From Paenibacillus albidus (lineage in GTDB: Bacteria; Bacillota; Bacilli; Paenibacillales; Paenibacillaceae): DNA of 64,000 nucleotides. Within the stretch, counting starts at the first letter, position 1; the number at the start of each line of letters is the position of its first letter. The stretch is from contig NZ_BMKR01000035.1 of the NCBI RefSeq assembly GCF_014644435.1, positions 1-64,000 on the forward strand, given 5' to 3'. The notes under the pieces were generated by a model. The model was not told the DNA's origin and ran no database searches. It saw only the letters and a program-made list of their open reading frames with translations. Shown in pieces: positions 53,837 to 63,404 of the stretch. Position numbers and translations under genes: made by a program.

Positions 53837-54364
53837 TTAAGTAATAAGTGTATTTAATTGCTCATTCAGGCGTTTTTGATCCTTGGCGCTTAATTGCTGT
53901 TCTGCCATCGGATATATGACCGCTTCCTCTTTTACAAAGTGTACGGTCAATATTTCAAAAGCCTCTCCGGCATCCCGGACCGCTGCTTGGATCGCCATAA
54001 GTGGAAGCTGTTCAGGCTCATCATCCGTATGGTGGAGAAAATGGCCGATAAAGGCATCAATTTCTTTGTGTTCTTCCTGGATTCCGACGAGCGGCCCTTG
54101 TTCAAATCCTATGTAGGCTCCAAGCATCGGGAAAAAGTATTTCTCTTCTTTCTCTGTATGCTTGTTGAGCGGAATCATAAATTCCCTGATTAGTCTGCGC
54201 AGCTCAACGAGCCGCCTGCGGCCTTCGGCCAATGACAGCCCTTCACCTTCGAACCAAAGCACATGGGCATGCCATTCTTGCATCAGATAGGAAAGATAGC
54301 GGTGTTCATTCTCCAGCATACGCATGGCGGGCAGGGTAAACTTCAGTTCTCCAAAGGTTGACAC
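53837..54364 (-). CDS. Hemerythrin-domain (HHE) protein
   Basis: About 175 residues from the GTG at 54364, eight bases after TGGAGGG; the frame opens further upstream inside the previous gene. Four-helix iron-binding pattern: His in ENEHRYL, HTEKEEKYFFP, EEHKEIDAF and HFVKEEAVIYP. It is the last gene of the nar-nre operon. Such proteins bind O2 or NO, or repair iron centres under nitrosative stress, which would suit a nitrate-respiring cell making NO. The ligand is inferred. Confidence 0.88.
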   Translation of the reverse strand: MSTFGELKFTLPAMRMLENEHRYLSYLMQEWHAHVLWFEGEGLSLAEGRRRLVELRRLIREFMIPLNKHTEKEEKYFFPMLGAYIGFEQGPLVGIQEEHKEIDAFIGHFLHHTDDEPEQLPLMAIQAAVRDAGEAFEILTVHFVKEEAVIYPMAEQQLSAKDQKRLNEQLNTLIT

Positions 54365-54386
54365 GAAAGCTCCCTCCAATCCTCTG

Positions 54387-55034
54387 TTAAAAATCCAGCA
54401 GTTTCTTTCGCAATGCATATTCAACCAGCTCGGGCCGGCTGGCCAAATTCAGCTTTTCCATGATTTTGGATTTGTGGGCTTCCACCGTCTTCACCGAGAT
54501 AAACAGCTTCTCGGCAATTTCCTTGTTGCCGTAGCCCTTGGCAATGAGCGGCAGGATCTCCAATTCACGTTTGGAAAGCAGCTCAAAGGGATCTTCCGTG
54601 TGAACCGTCTTGTCCTTTTTGAAGAATTCGCGGACGAGTGAGGTGGCCATTTTGGGATGGATATAGGTCCCGCCTTGATAAATGGTGCGGATGGCCAGCA
54701 GAAGCTCCTCATCGGGTGCGCTTTTCAGCACATAACCGGAGGCTCCATTCTTTAGTACATGGAACAAGTACTCCTCATCATCATGCATGGTCAGAATCAA
54801 AATCTTGGTGTTCGGGTAATCCTCCTTGATCTTGCCGGTGGCGATCAGCCCGCTTTCTCCCGGCGGCATACTGAGGTCCATAATAAGTATATCCGGCCGG
54901 TGTTTGGCCACCATGGCATAGGCCTCAATCCCGTCAGCCGCTGCCCCGATGACTTCAATGTCATCCTGAAAGTTCAGGATCATCGAGAACCCGCTGCGCA
55001 CAATCGCATGGTCGTCCGCTATCACTACCTTCAT
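54387..55034 (-). CDS. nreC: Response regulator NreC (NarL/LuxR type)
   Basis: About 215 residues from the ATG at 55034; its start lies inside the 3' end of nreB. Receiver with Asp53 (ILIMDLSMP) and a C-terminal LuxR helix-turn-helix (LSKRELEILPLIAKGYGNKEIAEKLF in several pieces). With the NreB kinase it activates nitrate respiration genes when oxygen is absent. The GGG-N4-CCC sites upstream of narG and narK are its likely targets. Confidence 0.93.
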   Translation of the reverse strand: MKVVIADDHAIVRSGFSMILNFQDDIEVIGAAADGIEAYAMVAKHRPDILIMDLSMPPGESGLIATGKIKEDYPNTKILILTMHDDEEYLFHVLKNGASGYVLKSAPDEELLLAIRTIYQGGTYIHPKMATSLVREFFKKDKTVHTEDPFELLSKRELEILPLIAKGYGNKEIAEKLFISVKTVEAHKSKIMEKLNLASRPELVEYALRKKLLDF

Positions 55035-55041
55035 CCTGAGT

Positions 55042-56112
55042 TTACGCCTCCTCTTTATGCTCTCCGACAGGAACCCGCAAGAGGACTTTTGTACCTTTGC
55101 CGACATTTGAAATCAGACTGAAGCTTCCGCCAACCAGTTCTGCCCGTTCCTGCATGCCGTACAAGCCAAGACCCGTTCCTTCCGGCTCATCCTCCGGATC
55201 AAAACCGATCCCTTCGTCTTCCACAGTCAGCTGCAGCATATCTTTCTCCTCTAACAATGTCACTTTTACGGTATCTACCTGTGCATACTTTAAAGCATTC
55301 AGCAGGGCTTCCTGGCAGACCCTGTAGATTACGGTCTCTATTTCGTTGCTGTAGCGCTTCTCGGAAAGGCAGGATTCGTATTCGATCACCAGACCGTAAT
55401 TCTGCTCCACCCGTTTGAAATGGGAACGGAAAGCGGCCTCCAGCCCCAGATCATCCAGTGCAGCCGGGCGCAGCTCCACCGAAAGGTTGCGGATGTCCTG
55501 AAGCAGCCGGGTCATCAGGGCCTCGGTCTGCTTCATTTTTTTGAGCAGCTGGTCATCGGCCGTCATGTATTTAAGCACCCGAAGATCCACTACGGCGCTC
55601 ATCAATTCCTGGGCCACACTGTCGTGAAGCTCACGGGAGATCCGTTTGCGCTCATTCTCCTGCGCTTCCATCACATGCTTCATCATCTTGTTCTGGTACA
55701 GCTTCTCCTGTGTCTTGAACTGTCTTGTCAAATCCCTCAGCATGAATACACGGATGCTGTTCTCCTGATCGATTAAATGCAGAGAGGCGGCATAGGGAAT
55801 AATTCCTTTATCCTTAGTCTCCAGATACACTTGAAAAGAGGGGATGTCCTCCATATCCGAGGAACTGAAATAACAGTTGAGACAGGTCCGAAGCTCTGTC
55901 TCACTGGTATATCCTCTGCAGGTTCCGCATAAGGCATGGGAGTTCCCTTGGTACAGCTGCCGCAGGATATCGCTATCTACAATATCCTCGGCAGCCGGAT
56001 TCATCGCAAGGGCCTGCCCCTCTTTATCAAAGAAGAATATGGCTTCCGTGCTGTTCTCAAACAGCTTCGTCATCAATGAACCCAATTGATCTGTACCTGC
56101 AGGCATCATCAA
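55042..56112 (-). CDS. nreB: Oxygen-sensing histidine kinase NreB
   Basis: 356 residues, no membrane segment. The N-terminal PAS domain carries Cys62-X2-Cys65-X11-Cys77-X2-Cys80, the same spacing as the cysteines that hold the oxygen-labile [4Fe-4S] cluster of staphylococcal NreB. The kinase domain has His163 in RELHDSVAQEL (HisKA_3) and an ATPase with GIGFDPED and GLGLYGMQER. It overlaps nreA by four bases (ATGA). Confidence 0.95.
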   Translation of the reverse strand: MMMPAGTDQLGSLMTKLFENSTEAIFFFDKEGQALAMNPAAEDIVDSDILRQLYQGNSHALCGTCRGYTSETELRTCLNCYFSSSDMEDIPSFQVYLETKDKGIIPYAASLHLIDQENSIRVFMLRDLTRQFKTQEKLYQNKMMKHVMEAQENERKRISRELHDSVAQELMSAVVDLRVLKYMTADDQLLKKMKQTEALMTRLLQDIRNLSVELRPAALDDLGLEAAFRSHFKRVEQNYGLVIEYESCLSEKRYSNEIETVIYRVCQEALLNALKYAQVDTVKVTLLEEKDMLQLTVEDEGIGFDPEDEPEGTGLGLYGMQERAELVGGSFSLISNVGKGTKVLLRVPVGEHKEEA

Positions 56113-56567
56113 CTTAGCAACAGTTCCTTCCCGTTCAAGTCTCCAATTCCTTTTTGCGCATAATTCTTCAACTCTTCAAGCCGTTCTTCATTCACTTGCA
56201 ATCCGCTGCGGAATCCTCCAAGTAGTACACCGGCAACACGGGCATCATTCCACAGCGGCACGGCTCCAATACTGGCCAGTTCTTCCGATTTGATAATCGG
56301 ATACTTGAACAAATGGTTAAGTCCCACCTGATTTCGAACGGAAGAGAGCAGTAACGGCTTTCCGGTCTTGAACACTAGTCCCGCGATACCCCTGCCGGAC
56401 CGGAGCACAATCCGTTTGAAGCGGTCATTCAAATTGCCGGAGGCATATTTCCATTTGATCACATAATCGAATTCTGCCGATTCAACAAGTGCAAGCGCCA
56501 TGAAATCATAACCCAAAACGTTACGGATTTGGTCCAGTTCAAGCTGGTAATCCACCTTATTCTTCAT
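56109..56567 (-). CDS. nreA: Nitrate-sensing GAF protein NreA
   Basis: About 152 residues from the ATG at 56567, preceded by TAGGAGATC; the frame opens at 56663 inside narI. A single GAF domain fills the protein (GYDFMALALVESAEF to AGVLLGGFRSG). In staphylococci NreA binds nitrate and stops inhibiting NreB. Gene order nreA-nreB-nreC is conserved. It starts after the narI stop with 49 bp between. Confidence 0.9.
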   Translation of the reverse strand: MKNKVDYQLELDQIRNVLGYDFMALALVESAEFDYVIKWKYASGNLNDRFKRIVLRSGRGIAGLVFKTGKPLLLSSVRNQVGLNHLFKYPIIKSEELASIGAVPLWNDARVAGVLLGGFRSGLQVNEERLEELKNYAQKGIGDLNGKELLLS

Positions 56568-56616
56568 CGTTCGATCTCCTAATTGAACAGGAACAGAAGA
56601 TCTGGTCTTCCTTCCT

Positions 56617-57303
56617 TTATTTCGATTTGTTTCTTCTATATAGAATATAGCTTCTGCCCACATAATTCAACGGGACACTCCATACATGCACAAGCCGGGT
56701 GAATGGCCAGAAGGCAAAAATGGCAAAACCGGTAAGCGCATGGAGCTTAAAGGAGAATGGCACATCTGTCATGAGCGACGGGTCCGGCCGCAAAATAAAC
56801 AAGCCGCGGAACCAAATGGAAATGGAGGATCTGTAATCAAATTCCGGCTGCACTGCATTCGTTACGAGTGTGGCATAAAGGCCCATAAAAACAATAAACA
56901 GCAGGAGGACATTGACCGCCAAATCGGAAGCCGAGCTGAGGCGGCGCACATTGCGGATCGTGAACCGGCGCGAGGTCAGGATGAGCATGCCCAGCAGCGT
57001 AACCACGCCAAAGATCCCGCCAACATAAACTGCACCGATGTGATACAGATGGTCATTGACTCCCAGAGCCCTCATCCAGGATTTCGGAATGCCGAGCCCG
57101 GCCACATGGCCAAAAACAACCGGGATAATCCCGAGGTGGAACAGCAGACTTCCGACCATCAGCTGTTTTTTCTCAATGAACTCACTGGATTTGGCTGTCC
57201 AATGGAACTGATCACGCCGGTAGCGGAAAATATGTCCCACAATAAAAATAACAATACACATGTAAGGGAAAATAACCCATAGAAATTGATCGACCATCCT
57301 CAT
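56617..57303 (-). CDS. narI: Respiratory nitrate reductase gamma subunit NarI
   Basis: About 228 residues from the ATG at 57303, which overlaps the narJ stop (ATGA). Five membrane segments with histidines that should bind the two b haemes (FHLGIIPVVFGHVAG in helix 2; KLHALTGF and TRLVHVWSVP in the last helix). It takes electrons from menaquinol and passes them to NarH. It ends with a basic cytoplasmic tail. Confidence 0.95.
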   Translation of the reverse strand: MRMVDQFLWVIFPYMCIVIFIVGHIFRYRRDQFHWTAKSSEFIEKKQLMVGSLLFHLGIIPVVFGHVAGLGIPKSWMRALGVNDHLYHIGAVYVGGIFGVVTLLGMLILTSRRFTIRNVRRLSSASDLAVNVLLLFIVFMGLYATLVTNAVQPEFDYRSSISIWFRGLFILRPDPSLMTDVPFSFKLHALTGFAIFAFWPFTRLVHVWSVPLNYVGRSYILYRRNKSK

Positions 57304-57866
57304 TGGTTGAGGGCCCCCTGTTCTCTGCAAACTTTAAAGGTTTCGCGCAGTCCCTGCACCAGTTCAGCATAGGGGCTTTCATTTTTCTTCAGTGCCTGGA
57401 GCAGATGATAGGTGCCATCCTCCAGCACGGCGAGCAGCATCCGGAAATTCTCGGGAGCCCGCGGGTCCCCCTTCCACTCCGCTGCATACAGGAACTCGCA
57501 CATAAGCGGAAGGAAATCCGGCAGCTCGCCTTCAGGCATTTCAAGGCCAAACATTTCATACAGCACTTTCATCTTCGCCAGCAGCTGCCCCCGTTCTTTG
57601 GCATCCTCAAATTTAAAATAAGTCATATACAGGGCGCAGTCCTTCTGGAAATCAAAGGTTTCGGTATATAACTCCTGGATATCTTCCAGGCTGAACTCCT
57701 GCATTAGCGACCAGTATTTATTGACATTCGGCAGAGACGGATGCCCTTCTCCGAAGGCATCCTCCAGACAAGCCGGATGAAAATCCAGCTTTTCCGGGTA
57801 CATCAGCTGCCTGGCGTAGAACCCGAATGACGGCTTGTAATCGTAGAGCTTATTTAAATCAATCAC
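57300..57866 (-). CDS. narJ: Nitrate reductase assembly chaperone NarJ
   Basis: 188 residues of the TorD/NarJ all-helical fold. The conserved YLPLxLEF-type region reads PDFLPLMCEFLYAAEW. It helps insertion of the molybdenum cofactor into NarG. It overlaps narH by 8 bp. Confidence 0.93.
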   Translation of the reverse strand: MIDLNKLYDYKPSFGFYARQLMYPEKLDFHPACLEDAFGEGHPSLPNVNKYWSLMQEFSLEDIQELYTETFDFQKDCALYMTYFKFEDAKERGQLLAKMKVLYEMFGLEMPEGELPDFLPLMCEFLYAAEWKGDPRAPENFRMLLAVLEDGTYHLLQALKKNESPYAELVQGLRETFKVCREQGALNQ

Positions 57867-59427
57867 GCCAAATCCCTCCGTAGAAGTTCTCTTCGTACAT
57901 CTCCTTGCCGGTCTTGGGTTTGGTGTCCATCACGTTGGCAGGTCCGCAGCCATCACAGCCGGAGCCCCCCATATCTCCCATAAGATCCCCGTATCCGGCA
58001 GAGCCTTGGGCACGATATGGGTTCATTTGCTGCTCCTTATGCGAAGTCGGAATGACGAACCGGTCTTCATACTTGGCAATAGCCAGCAGCCGGTACATCT
58101 GCTCCGTCTGCCGGGCAGTCAGCCCCACCCGTTCCAGACGGCTGTGGTCGAATTCCTTGCCCGTTTGTACAGCACGCATATAGGAGCGCATCATCGCCAT
58201 CCGCTGCAGAGCTTCCTTCACAGTCTGCGTATCCCCCGCCGTAAGCATATTGGCCAGGTACTGAATCGGTGTACGCATCTCTTCAATCGCCGGGAAAATC
58301 ATATCCGGATTGTTCAGGGAATCCTTCCCTTCAAAATAATTCATGATCGGGCTAAGCGGCGGCACATACCACACCATCGGCAGCGTCCGGTATTCCGGAT
58401 GCAGCGGGAATGCCAGCTTATGCTCGATCGCCAGCTTGTAGACCGGGGAATTCTGCGCCGCTTCAATCCAGTCTTCCGAAATGCCGTCTTTACGGGCCTG
58501 TGCAATCACTTCCGGATCATTCGGGTCCATGAACAGGTCGCATTGGGCTTTGTACAGATCCTTTTCATCCGGTGTGGAGGCCGCTTCAAGCACCTTGTCC
58601 GCGTCATACAGCAAAACGCCCAGATAGCGGATACGTCCCGTGCAGGTTTCGGAGCAGACCGTAGGCAGGCCCGCTTCTACACGAGGAAAGCAGAACGTAC
58701 ATTTTTCCGCTTTGTTGGTCTGCCAGTTGAAGTAGACCTTCTTGTAAGGACAGCCAGTCATGCAGTAACGCCAGCCGCGGCAAGCTTCCTGATCGACAAG
58801 GACGATTCCGTCCTCTTCCCGTTTGTACATGGCCCCGGATGGGCAGGAGGCGACACAACTGGGATTCAGACAGTGTTCGCAGAGGCGCGGAAGATAGACC
58901 ATAAAGGACTGCTCAAAGTTGAACTTGATCTCTTCCTCAATCTTCTGGATGTTCGGATCAAGCGGTCCGGTAACATGCGCCCCGGCCAGATCATCTTCCC
59001 AGTTCGGGCCCCACTCCAGATCCATCTTCTCTCCGGTTACAGCCGAATGCGCTCTTGCAACCGGTGAATGTTTTTGTTCACCGGCATTCGTCAGATGCTC
59101 ATAATTGTAAGTCCAGGGCTCATAATAATCCTTCATCTCCGGCATATCAGGGTTATAGAAGATTTTCCCTAGCGCCACCTTGGACAATTTGTTGCCGGAC
59201 TTCAGTTCCAGTTTTCCTTTACGGAGCTGCCAGCCGCCTTTATAGAGCTCCTGGTCCTCCCAGCGTTTCGGATAGCCAATCCCCGGCTTGGTCTCAACGT
59301 TATTGAACCACATGTATTCTGCGCCTTTGCGGTTGGTCCATGTTGTTTTGCAGGTCACACTGCAGGTATGACAGCCGATACATTTGTCCAGGTTCATTAC
59401 CATTGCTACTTGCGCTTTAATTTTCAA
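57859..59427 (-). CDS. narH: Respiratory nitrate reductase beta subunit NarH
   Basis: 522 residues with four ferredoxin-like cysteine groups: CIGCHTCSVTC, CEHCLNPSCVASCPSGA, CRGWRYCMTGCPYKK, and CTFCFPRVEAGLPTVC. Tryptophan in place of the second cysteine of the third group (CRGW) marks the [3Fe-4S] cluster, as in the E. coli protein. The C-terminus has a glycine/aspartate-rich stretch (GYGDLMGDMGGSGCDGCG) that is less usual. It overlaps narG by 11 bp. Confidence 0.96.
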   Translation of the reverse strand: MKIKAQVAMVMNLDKCIGCHTCSVTCKTTWTNRKGAEYMWFNNVETKPGIGYPKRWEDQELYKGGWQLRKGKLELKSGNKLSKVALGKIFYNPDMPEMKDYYEPWTYNYEHLTNAGEQKHSPVARAHSAVTGEKMDLEWGPNWEDDLAGAHVTGPLDPNIQKIEEEIKFNFEQSFMVYLPRLCEHCLNPSCVASCPSGAMYKREEDGIVLVDQEACRGWRYCMTGCPYKKVYFNWQTNKAEKCTFCFPRVEAGLPTVCSETCTGRIRYLGVLLYDADKVLEAASTPDEKDLYKAQCDLFMDPNDPEVIAQARKDGISEDWIEAAQNSPVYKLAIEHKLAFPLHPEYRTLPMVWYVPPLSPIMNYFEGKDSLNNPDMIFPAIEEMRTPIQYLANMLTAGDTQTVKEALQRMAMMRSYMRAVQTGKEFDHSRLERVGLTARQTEQMYRLLAIAKYEDRFVIPTSHKEQQMNPYRAQGSAGYGDLMGDMGGSGCDGCGPANVMDTKPKTGKEMYEENFYGGIWRD

Positions 59428-62400
59428 GCCAGTTGACCTCCTTCATTTTGCGTACAGCCACATATACATCCCTCTGGTTGCCGATCGGGCCGTAATAATT
59501 GAAACCATAGCTAAGCTGGGCATATCCGCCAACCATCTGCGTCGGCTTCAGATGAATCCGGGTCGGGGCATTATGGCTTCCGCCGCGCGTATCCGTGATT
59601 TCGGAGCCGGGCACCTGAATGTGCTTGTCCTGAGCGTGATACATAAACATCGTGCCTCTTGGCATTCTGTGGCTGACCACCGCCCGGGCAGTGACCACAC
59701 CATTGCGGTTATAAACTTCCAGCCAGTCATTATCGGCAATGTCATGCGCAGCCGCATCATCATTGTTGATCCATACGGTAGGCCCGCCGCGGAACAGCGT
59801 CAGCATATGCTGATTGTCCTGATAGGTGGAATGGATATTCCATTTGCCATGCGGCGTTAAATAACGGAGGACCAGCGAATCCTGGCCGCCCTTCACTTCC
59901 CTGTCGCTTGGGCCGAAGACCATCGGCGGCAAAGTCGGTTTGTAGATAGGCAGCGATTCCCCGAACTGCAGGAAAATCTCATGATCAATATAGAAATGTT
60001 GTCTCCCCGTCAACGTGCGGAACGGAACGAGCCGTTCGATGTTCGTTGTAAACGGCGAGTAGCGGCGGCCCTGCTTGTTCGAACCGCTGAATACCGGGGT
60101 CGGAATCACTTCCCGCGGCTGGGCTGTAATGCTTTGGAACGTTATTTTCTCCGCAGCCCGTTCTGCCGAAATATCACATAGCACCACACCGGAATCCTTC
60201 TCTGCCTGCGCATAGGCCTTTTGGGATAAACGGCCGTTGGTGGCTGAGGACAGATGCAGAATGGTATCTGCGACCTGGCGGGCGGTTTGAATCTTGGGCA
60301 GTCCGTTTTTGATCGATTCATCATAATAAGTCCCGTTGATTCGTTTCAATTCCTCATATTCCTCGGCAACCGAAAAGCTGATGCCGTGCGCTCCCGCTTT
60401 GCCCACAACCAGATTTGGTCCAAGCGAGATATATTTATCGTAAATTTTGGTATAGTCGCGTTCGACAATGCTGAGATTTGGCATCGTTTTGCCGGGAATC
60501 GCTTCGATCTCTCCTTTGGACCAATCCTTCACCAACCCCATGGACTGCGAAATCTCGCCGATGCTGTCATGAGCCAGCGGGGATGCGACCAGATCTTTAT
60601 ACACACCGGGAAGGTGCTCCTTGGCCAGCTCCGAGAAGATCTCGGACAGACGGCGGTAAATATCCCAATCGGAACGGGATTCCCATAACGGATTGACTGC
60701 CGGATTAAAGGGATGCACAAACGGATGCATGTCCGTGGACGACAAATCGGTCTTTTCGTACCAGGTTGCCGCCGGAAGTACAATATCCGCATACAGTGGA
60801 GTGGTAGTCATCCGGAAATCCAGAGCCACCATCAGATCCAGCTTGCCTTCCACATCCTCACGCCAGACGATCTCCTCCGGCTTCTGATCCACATTCGGCT
60901 CGGCCAGCAGTCCGTCGGAAGCTCCAAGCAAGTGTTTCATAAAATACTCCTGCCCTTTGGCCGAGCTGGAAATCAGATTGGAACGCCAAATGAATAAGGA
61001 ACGCGGGAAATTTTCGGGTGCTCCAGGGTCTTCCACGGCAAACCGGGTCTTCTGCGATTTCAGTTCCTCCAGCGTGTGGCTGACGATCTCTTCATTGGTC
61101 TTCTTTCCTTGCTGTGCAGCTTCTTCAGCGAATAACAGGCTGTTCTTGTTGAACTGCGGGAAGGATGGCAACCAGCCGAGCCGCGCTGCCAGAACGTTAT
61201 AGTCGGCTGGATGCTGATAGGCAACCTCTCCGCCGGTTGGCGACTTCAAGCTGTCTGTCCCGCTTTCCTCATACCTCCACTGCTCTGTGGCAAAATAAAA
61301 GAAGGAGGTCGCATTTTGCAGCCGGGCCGGACCTTGCCAATCTTTGGCGAAAGCTATGGTCGACCAGCCTTCGATTGGACGGAGTTTCTCTTGGCCTACA
61401 TAATGCGCCCAGCCCCCGCCGTTCACTCCTTGCGAGGCAGTCAGAATCACCAGGTTCAGGATCGAACGGTAGATGGTGTCACTGTTGAACCAGTGATTGA
61501 TTCCGGCGCCCATAATAATCATGGAACGGCCGCCCGTGTCAATGGAGTTCTGGGCAAATTCGCGGGCAATCTGCACCAGGACGCTTGGTTTCACACCCGT
61601 AATTTTTTCCTGCCAGGCAGGGGTGTAATGGGAGGTCTCATCATAATAGTCCTTGGCGTTGTATGGGCTGTTCGTGCGCGCCACACCGTACTGGCTCATC
61701 ATCAAATCATAGACTGTCGCAACATACCGCTCCGAACCGTCCGCCAGCTGCACCTTCATAACCGGGATGGTCCGCTTGAATGTCCCGTTTCCGGCATTGT
61801 CAAAGTACGGGAAGACGATCTCTTCCCACTGCGGGGTGTAAGCCTCCACCGACAGCGCCGGCTCCACTTTGGTCCCGTCTTCCCGCTCCAGAATCAGGTT
61901 CCATTTCTTCCCTTCTTCCCAGCGCTGGCCCATTGTGCCGTTCGGGATCATCAGCTCTCCGGCCGCCTCGTCATAAATGACTGGCTTCCATTCCGCATGC
62001 GGGGAGTTATCGCCGAGGTCGCTCGCCCGGAGGAAACGTCCGCCCTTGAGAACATCCTCATGCGGCTCCAGCAGAATCATAAACGGCATATCTGTAAATT
62101 GCTTCGCATAATTGATGAACATCGGTTCCTGCCGGTCTTTGTAGAATTCATCCAGAATGACATGCGTCATGGCCTGGGCCACGGCAGCATCAGTACCCGG
62201 GTTCGGGGCTAGCCAGTTGTCGGCGAACTTGACGTTCTCCGCCAAATCCGGGGCCACCGATACCACTTTGGTTCCTTTGTAACGCACTTCTGTCATGAAA
62301 TGGGCATCCGGTGTCCGTGTCAACGGCACATTCGAACCCCACATAATCAGATAACCGGCATTGTACCAGTCGGAGGATTCGGGTACATCCGTCTGTTCCC

Positions 62401-63091
62401 CCCAAATCTGCGGCGAGGCCGGCGGCAGATCCGCATACCAGTCATAAAAGCTCAGCATCTGGCCGCCCAGCAGCGAAATGAATCTCGCTCCCGAGGCATA
62501 GCTGACCATCGACATGGCCGGAATCGGCGTGAAGCCGGCGATCCGGTCAGGACCGTATTTGCGTATGGTATAAATCAATTGGGCCGAGATCAGGCGCAGC
62601 GCATCATCCCAGTTCACACGGATATGCCCGCCTTTTCCGCGCGCCGATTTATACAGCTTGGCTTTCTCGGGATCTTCAACAATGCTGGCCCAGGCGTCAA
62701 CCAGATTGTCATGCTCCGCAACAGCCGCTGTCCACAGCCGCCACAGCTTCCCTCTCATATAGGGATATTTCACACGCAGCGGACTGTATTCATACCAGGA
62801 GAACGTCGCTCCCCGCGGGCAACCCCGGGGTTCAAACTCCGGCATGTCCGGTCCGCATGAGGGATAATCGATCTGCTGGTTCTCCCAGGTGATGATCCCG
62901 TTCTTCACGAACACCTTCCAGCTGCAGGAACCGGTACAATTCACGCCGTGCGTTGTGCGGACTACCTTGTCATGCGACCAGCGCTGGCGGTACATGTTCT
63001 CCCAATCTCTGCTTTTTTCCTCAAGAATCGACCAATTTCCCGAATAGCTCTCGATCGGTTTAAAAAAGTTGAGACCGTATTTCTTTTTCAT
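59417..63091 (-). CDS. narG: Respiratory nitrate reductase alpha subunit NarG
   Basis: 1224 residues, normal length. The FS0 cluster ligands His48, Cys52, Cys56 and Cys91 correspond one for one to E. coli His49, Cys53, Cys57 and Cys92. The Mo-bis-MGD region includes SSDWYNAGYLIMWGSNVP, where the molybdenum-binding aspartate lies. No twin-arginine leader is seen, so the active site faces the cytoplasm. It is the first gene of the operon; candidate NreC sites lie about 107 and 128 bp upstream. Confidence 0.97.
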   Translation of the reverse strand: MKKKYGLNFFKPIESYSGNWSILEEKSRDWENMYRQRWSHDKVVRTTHGVNCTGSCSWKVFVKNGIITWENQQIDYPSCGPDMPEFEPRGCPRGATFSWYEYSPLRVKYPYMRGKLWRLWTAAVAEHDNLVDAWASIVEDPEKAKLYKSARGKGGHIRVNWDDALRLISAQLIYTIRKYGPDRIAGFTPIPAMSMVSYASGARFISLLGGQMLSFYDWYADLPPASPQIWGEQTDVPESSDWYNAGYLIMWGSNVPLTRTPDAHFMTEVRYKGTKVVSVAPDLAENVKFADNWLAPNPGTDAAVAQAMTHVILDEFYKDRQEPMFINYAKQFTDMPFMILLEPHEDVLKGGRFLRASDLGDNSPHAEWKPVIYDEAAGELMIPNGTMGQRWEEGKKWNLILEREDGTKVEPALSVEAYTPQWEEIVFPYFDNAGNGTFKRTIPVMKVQLADGSERYVATVYDLMMSQYGVARTNSPYNAKDYYDETSHYTPAWQEKITGVKPSVLVQIAREFAQNSIDTGGRSMIIMGAGINHWFNSDTIYRSILNLVILTASQGVNGGGWAHYVGQEKLRPIEGWSTIAFAKDWQGPARLQNATSFFYFATEQWRYEESGTDSLKSPTGGEVAYQHPADYNVLAARLGWLPSFPQFNKNSLLFAEEAAQQGKKTNEEIVSHTLEELKSQKTRFAVEDPGAPENFPRSLFIWRSNLISSSAKGQEYFMKHLLGASDGLLAEPNVDQKPEEIVWREDVEGKLDLMVALDFRMTTTPLYADIVLPAATWYEKTDLSSTDMHPFVHPFNPAVNPLWESRSDWDIYRRLSEIFSELAKEHLPGVYKDLVASPLAHDSIGEISQSMGLVKDWSKGEIEAIPGKTMPNLSIVERDYTKIYDKYISLGPNLVVGKAGAHGISFSVAEEYEELKRINGTYYDESIKNGLPKIQTARQVADTILHLSSATNGRLSQKAYAQAEKDSGVVLCDISAERAAEKITFQSITAQPREVIPTPVFSGSNKQGRRYSPFTTNIERLVPFRTLTGRQHFYIDHEIFLQFGESLPIYKPTLPPMVFGPSDREVKGGQDSLVLRYLTPHGKWNIHSTYQDNQHMLTLFRGGPTVWINNDDAAAHDIADNDWLEVYNRNGVVTARAVVSHRMPRGTMFMYHAQDKHIQVPGSEITDTRGGSHNAPTRIHLKPTQMVGGYAQLSYGFNYYGPIGNQRDVYVAVRKMKEVNWLEN

Positions 63092-63197
63092 TGATTGCGA
63101 ACACTCCTTTTCAAAATGAAGGACATGGATGGGTCTCCACCTGCTAAATTAATTTTTAATTACTTTTATTATGGAGGTCCAACGCATTTGTTCCCAT

Positions 63198-63211
63198 TAG
63201 GGAATGTCCTA
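63198..63211. promoter_or_regulatory. NreC-like operator 1 of narG
   Basis: TAGGGAATGTCCTA differs from TAGGG-N4-CCCTA at one base. Confidence 0.7.
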
Positions 63212-63218
63212 TAGTAGC

Positions 63219-63232
63219 ACGGGAAATCCCTT
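63219..63232. promoter_or_regulatory. NreC-like operator 2 of narG
   Basis: ACGGGAAATCCCTT keeps the GGG-N4-CCC core and lies 21 bp from site 1. Confidence 0.5.
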
Positions 63233-63304
63233 GATCTGTCGCGAGAAAACGCGGCGCCGGGCGCTGTGGCGGCAAATGCTCCGTCAGCAGGAGCCATGAG
63301 CCCT

Positions 63305-63318
63305 CAGGGAGTTCCCTC
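63305..63318. promoter_or_regulatory. NreC-like operator of the divergent hemerythrin gene
   Basis: CAGGGAGTTCCCTC matches eight of ten fixed bases of the NreC palindrome, 87 bp before the start at 63405. Confidence 0.5.
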
Positions 63319-63404
63319 TTTTGTGGAAGAGGATGTCCTAACCCCGGAAACCCTTGCTTTCTTGTGTGGTATACTGAGTGAAAAACCGGAGAGGATGAAG
63401 CTGT

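Larger units (their letters stand above)
63092..63404. promoter_or_regulatory. Divergent control region narG / hemerythrin gene
   Basis: 313 bp without a gene. It contains three GGG-N4-CCC-type palindromes. No convincing Fnr site (TGTGA-N6-TCACA or TTGAT-N4-ATCAA) was found. Confidence 0.6.

Noticed and set aside
63092..63404. Fnr box in the narG control region
   Set aside because: No sequence close to TGTGA-N6-TCACA or TTGAT-N4-ATCAA was seen; the GGG-N4-CCC sites explain control better.
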